Shown here piece after piece: positions 61,473-64,000 of a stretch of DNA of 64,000 bases (within the stretch, counting starts at the first letter, position 1; every line of letters starts with the position of its first letter). The translations under genes were made by a program, and so were the position numbers. The stretch is from Vreelandella nanhaiensis (GTDB taxonomy: Bacteria; Pseudomonadota; Gammaproteobacteria; Pseudomonadales; Halomonadaceae). The notes beneath the pieces were generated by a model. It worked only from the letters and a program-made list of their open reading frames with translations. It was not told the DNA's origin and did no database searches. The stretch covers positions 186,001 through 250,000 of the forward strand of contig NZ_RZHF01000014.1 of assembly GCF_003990185.1 (NCBI RefSeq). Reading direction: 5' to 3'.

Positions 61473-61850
61473 ATGTCACTTCTAAATGAATATATTCAAA
61501 AAGAGCAGCAACTTAAGCAGTTGCAAGAAGATCTGCAGCGACTTGAAGGCGATCAGCGTTTAAAAAGCGAGTTAGAGTTCAAGGCGAAACTTGAAGCCTT
61601 GATGAATGAATTCGGAAAGCGTGCTGCAGACGTTATTGCACTGCTGGATCCCGCTAACGATCAGCGCAGCATTAAACCAACTGTTAGCAGTAATGCTAAT
61701 CGCCGTAAGCGGCGGCTCAAGATTTACAAAAACCCGCATACAGGCGAAGTCATTGAAACCCGCGGTGGAAATCATAAAGGCTTGCGCAGCTGGAAAGACG
61801 AACACGGTGATGAAGCTGTTGAGTCATGGTTGGAAAGCATGGAAGATTAA
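61473..61850 (+). CDS. MvaT-family H-NS-type nucleoid protein
   Basis: The protein has 125 residues. The N-terminal coiled coil (MSLLNEYIQKEQQLKQLQED, LEFKAKLEALMNEFGKRAAD) is the oligomerisation region, and the C-terminal DNA-binding part RLKIYKNPHTGEVIETRGGN HKGLRSWKDEHG is the MvaT signature (position about 85-117). MvaT and MvaU silence AT-rich DNA in pseudomonads as H-NS does. AAGGA precedes the ATG at 61473. It is a single gene lying in AT-rich sequence, which would suit autoregulation by its own product; that is inference. Confidence 0.88.
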   Translation: MSLLNEYIQKEQQLKQLQEDLQRLEGDQRLKSELEFKAKLEALMNEFGKRAADVIALLDPANDQRSIKPTVSSNANRRKRRLKIYKNPHTGEVIETRGGNHKGLRSWKDEHGDEAVESWLESMED

Positions 61851-61859
61851 GTAGTGTCC

Positions 61860-61892
61860 ATCGGCATTTCATTTTGAAATGCCGATTTCTTT
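61860..61892 (+). terminator. Terminator after the MvaT-family gene
   Basis: A perfect 12-bp stem (ATCGGCATTTCA/TGAAATGCCGAT) with a 3-base loop and TTTCTTT beyond lies just after the stop codon. Confidence 0.9.
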
Positions 61893-62453
61893 AATATAAT
61901 TTAATTTATCCAAATTGCTTGCTCTATTAGACGTCGCAAGCGATATGTTTGAGAATCATTTCAGGTAGTGATAGTTTTCTAGGCTTTGAAAAACCATAGT
62001 TTTCATGGACAAGATCAAATAGCTAATGTCGAATTGAAACTACTCGTAAATGTTTCTTCGCAGTAATCGCTGGATTGAAAATTACCATCAATATGTGGCC
62101 AGAGAGTGAATTTTTTTAGTAGAGAGGCTTTTACGGCTTACTGCACGGTGGGTGTAGTTTGTTGTAGAGCGCTTTGAGGCTAAATGCAGTTCTTTTGGGT
62201 TCGCTTTGGTAGAAGCTCCACTGCTTGCACTGAGCGGCTTTTTTCATAGAAAATAAGGCATATCAGATTTGTATGCTACGCTATGAGTAGATATGCATAC
62301 TCCAACCTGATAGCTGAGCTACCATTCGCCGTGAAGCGCCTAGAAGCAATATGTCTCTTTCTCACGTAGTAAGGCAGTCTGCGGCACTCTGTGCTTATAA
62401 CGTTGAGTATTTCGAGCGACTGGTCAGGTTGGCAATATTGAAAGTTGTATTAA
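61893..62453. other. AT-rich stretch without a credible gene
   Basis: I found no convincing coding region on either strand here. The only short frames (for example 28 codons at 62283-62369) lack a ribosome-binding site and family resemblance. The base composition is clearly AT-richer than the rest of the window. One segment (62156-62167, AGTTTGTTGTAG) partly resembles a Tus-binding Ter core. A terminator-like hairpin closes the stretch. Confidence 0.5.
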
Positions 62454-62488
62454 AAATACCCTATAGGCGGAATAGGTATTTCTTTTTT
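62454..62488. terminator. Terminator-like hairpin with no gene upstream
   Basis: An AAATACC/GGTATTT stem with extra TAT/ATA pairing is followed by CTTTTTTAT on the plus strand; on the minus strand a T run also follows. No gene reads into it from the left, so it may end an unannotated small transcript or be a relic. Confidence 0.45.
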
Positions 62489-62657
62489 ATAGTGTTTGGT
62501 CTCTTATGTGGTCGCTGAGACAGCATGTTTGTTAGTGGTAATATACCTATGAAAAATTGGTTAGTGCGTTTTACGCGTTTGGATACAGTTTGTGGAAAAA
62601 ATACCTGATGTTCTCAGGTGCTTCGACCATTTCAAGTAAGGTGTAAATGAAACATCG

Positions 62658-62996
62658 ATGAAATATCACAAAGCTCCAAAACAGTTGGATGAGCGTGAAA
62701 AACTGCGTAAGTTTCGTGAACTAGATGATGCGTTTGCACAAGCATTACGCCAGTTGGAAGACCCTAATAGCGATTTTGATATTCCCACAGGGCCGCCTGT
62801 ACGTTCATTAGCCGCGTTAGAAGAAGAAGATGCCACAGAGCGTTTGCAGGCCAGAGAGCGTTTGTTCGAAACCCAGTTGAAAGAACTGATGCGTGAATAT
62901 GGCCAATCGGGTCAGGCAGTGCGTGAGCTGATTGCAACGCTATTATCCTATGATCTATGGCCGGAAGATGAGCCGCCCTCTATAACTGTGTCCTAA
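62658..62996 (+). CDS. Small helical protein of unknown function
   Basis: The protein has 112 residues, highly charged. The N-terminal helix (LDEREKLRKFRELDDAFAQA) and a second helical region LFETQLKELMREYGQSGQAV at about 72-93 flank a proline-containing linker. The second helix resembles part of the oligomerisation helix of the MvaT-family protein at 61473 (FKAKLEALMNEFGKRAADV). No DNA-binding signature follows. A poor Shine-Dalgarno (TAAGGTG) lies about 15 bases upstream of the ATG. It is convergent with the Tus-like gene, 6 bp away. I give no function; see findings for an H-NS-antagonist-type idea. Confidence 0.6.
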   Translation: MKYHKAPKQLDEREKLRKFRELDDAFAQALRQLEDPNSDFDIPTGPPVRSLAALEEEDATERLQARERLFETQLKELMREYGQSGQAVRELIATLLSYDLWPEDEPPSITVS

Positions 62997-63002
62997 ATCC
63001 CT

Positions 63003-63881
63003 CTATTTGTCTTTGTAACGGTAAATACGCAGGCTGGGTAGGAATGGGTCTTGCTCAAGCTTTTCATCGCGCCTTCTTGCTCGCGTTCGTTCTGTAGGAG
63101 GATGTAACGGCGGCAGGTTAACATGCGGAAGTCGCTGCTCGGGTGCAGGAACAAATAGCGGCATGGCAATATTAAGCGCGCGCCGGGTATGGCCACCCTC
63201 TAATGGTTCGGTAAAAAACAGATTGGCGCGCATTAACGGGGCTTGCGCCTGTACTTGCGCCAGAGTTTCACTGCTAGGTAGGCCCGCAAGTTTACGTAGC
63301 TGGATACGTACATGCGGGGCCTCCGTATTAAGCTGCATCAGTTTGTGTTCTGCTTCTTGGACACTAAGCCGCTTGATGGAGCGGCCACTGCTGTACCAGG
63401 CGAGCCGTATACGTGACACAGGAGCCTCGGCAATGGGTATGTGTCGCCAGCACTGCTTTAAATGAAGCCTTGCAAATCCGCTTTGGCGCAATACGTTATC
63501 CACATAAGGATGACGTTTGGGAAGGCGTTGCTTGATATCGCCAAGCGCTTTAGGCGATAGATTCTTTATTTTTTGAATTAGCTCACTAATGCGCGTTTTC
63601 GCCTGGTTGATAGTGTCAATCGATTCAATCAGCGCTTCATCGGTTGCGATAATTCCTACGTAATTGCGCGTTTCTCGTCCATCTTGCCCTTCTTGATGCC
63701 ACATATCGAGCAGCGCTTTTCTTAACCAGCCCGTGTCAACAATCGGCTGATGGAAAACCCATGTGGGTGGCACTTGTTGCTCGTAAAGAGTAAGCGCAGC
63801 TTCGATAGTATTAATCAGATGATCAAAACGATCATCAAGCTCGTGTAGCAAGCGGTAAGCAGTTACGTCGGTGTCAGACAT
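63003..63881 (-). CDS. tus: Tus-like DNA replication terminus-binding protein
   Basis: The 292-residue protein resembles E. coli Tus (309 residues). The stretch SRIRLAWYSSGRSIKRLSVQ at about 156-175 aligns well with the Tus segment LRFGWANKHIIKNLHRDE, and the ends are alike (PSLRIYRYKDK here, PRLHLYVAD in Tus). It is basic near the C-terminus (RTRARRRDEK). Tus binds Ter sites and blocks replication forks from one side. This assignment is by memory of the family and not tested; a partial Ter-like sequence lies at 62156-62167. The gene upstream ends 21 bp before it. Confidence 0.65.
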   Translation of the reverse strand: MSDTDVTAYRLLHELDDRFDHLINTIEAALTLYEQQVPPTWVFHQPIVDTGWLRKALLDMWHQEGQDGRETRNYVGIIATDEALIESIDTINQAKTRISELIQKIKNLSPKALGDIKQRLPKRHPYVDNVLRQSGFARLHLKQCWRHIPIAEAPVSRIRLAWYSSGRSIKRLSVQEAEHKLMQLNTEAPHVRIQLRKLAGLPSSETLAQVQAQAPLMRANLFFTEPLEGGHTRRALNIAMPLFVPAPEQRLPHVNLPPLHPPTERTRARRRDEKLEQDPFLPSLRIYRYKDK

Positions 63882-63902
63882 AATTATCGTTTATCCCTCA
63901 TT

Positions 63903-64000
63903 TTATGAGAGTGGCGCATCTTTATCAGCTTGTGCCAGCAGTGTTTCTAGATCAGCTTCATCCATGGCCGATTCGCCAGCAATACGGTGTGACTCTTCTG
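63903..64000 (-). CDS. C-terminal end of an unidentified protein (runs off window edge)
   Basis: The last 31 residues and stop of a minus-strand gene are present, ending ESAMDEADLETLLAQADK DAPLS. The tail is acidic, with no motif that fixes a family. It lies 21 bp upstream of the Tus-like gene, so the two may share a transcript. Too little is in the window to say more. Confidence 0.4.
   Translation of the reverse strand, partial: EESHRIAGESAMDEADLETLLAQADKDAPLS

Noticed and set aside
62283-62369. 28-codon frame in the AT-rich gap
   Set aside because: No Shine-Dalgarno, no resemblance to a family and too short to judge.
63496-63504. Perfect DnaA box (TTATCCACA)
   Set aside because: A single copy inside the Tus-like coding region, with no cluster, AT-rich unwinding element or dnaA nearby; a 9-mer is expected by chance in this length.

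Overview
The window looks like chromosome from a halomonad-type gammaproteobacterium (Halomonas or a close relative). This is inferred from gene content and order: accBC-prmA-dusB-fis-purH, metG beside rsxABCDGE-nth, gyrA-serC-pheA-(tyrA/aroA fusion)-cmk-rpsA, a MvaT-type H-NS protein, a PPi-dependent phosphofructokinase, and mildly GC-rich DNA. Almost all of it is core genome. I see no prophage, intact insertion sequence, CRISPR array or integrase.

Layout. 1-2.9 kb: a truncated GntP-type permease, a Na+/H+ antiporter-family carrier and trmJ. 3-5.8 kb: groES-groEL behind a recognisable heat-shock promoter, then fxsA. 5.99-6.22 kb: a short plus-strand remnant of a short-chain dehydrogenase. 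6.3-8 kb: an envelope gene pair of unknown function. 8.1-12.4 kb: tRNA-Leu, comF, srkA, folE and a succinate-semialdehyde dehydrogenase. 12.5-18.4 kb: the minus-strand housekeeping cluster purH/fis/dusB/prmA/accC/accB. 18.7-27.3 kb: dsbD, ppa, a PP2C phosphatase fused to a degenerate kinase, PPi-PFK, RNase T, argG and a HlyU-domain protein.

27.3-32.7 kb is a four-gene signalling operon: a lone receiver, a membrane sensor fused to a DnaQ-type exonuclease, a tiny membrane protein and an SLC5-type histidine kinase, each overlapping the next by 4 bp. It is divergent from the most interesting locus, 32.9-36 kb: cstA, a 100-residue protein ending in RCC (a cory-CC-star-type protein) and an ArsA/Get3-type ATPase. 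A queuosine-mannosyltransferase-like glycosyltransferase follows. 37-45.7 kb: a beta-carbonic-anhydrase-like protein, nth, the six rsx genes and a diguanylate cyclase that overlaps rsxA. 45.8-50.7 kb: metG, a small unknown gene, an acyltransferase and rdgC. 50.9-61.2 kb: a thioesterase and the long gyrA-to-rpsA aromatic/serine biosynthesis run. 61.2-64 kb: an AT-rich stretch with a MvaT family gene, about 0.8 kb without a credible gene, a small protein that may resemble the MvaT oligomerisation helix, and a Tus-like replication-terminator protein.

How the genes fit together: fatty-acid initiation (accB, accC), purine, folate, serine and aromatic synthesis, translation (rpsA, metG, prmA, dusB, trmJ), thiol and redox maintenance (dsbD, rsx) and carbon-source signalling (SLC5 kinase operon, CstA). 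The best candidates for undescribed biology are the CstA/RCC-protein/ArsA trio, the sensor-exonuclease operon and the phosphatase-pseudokinase.
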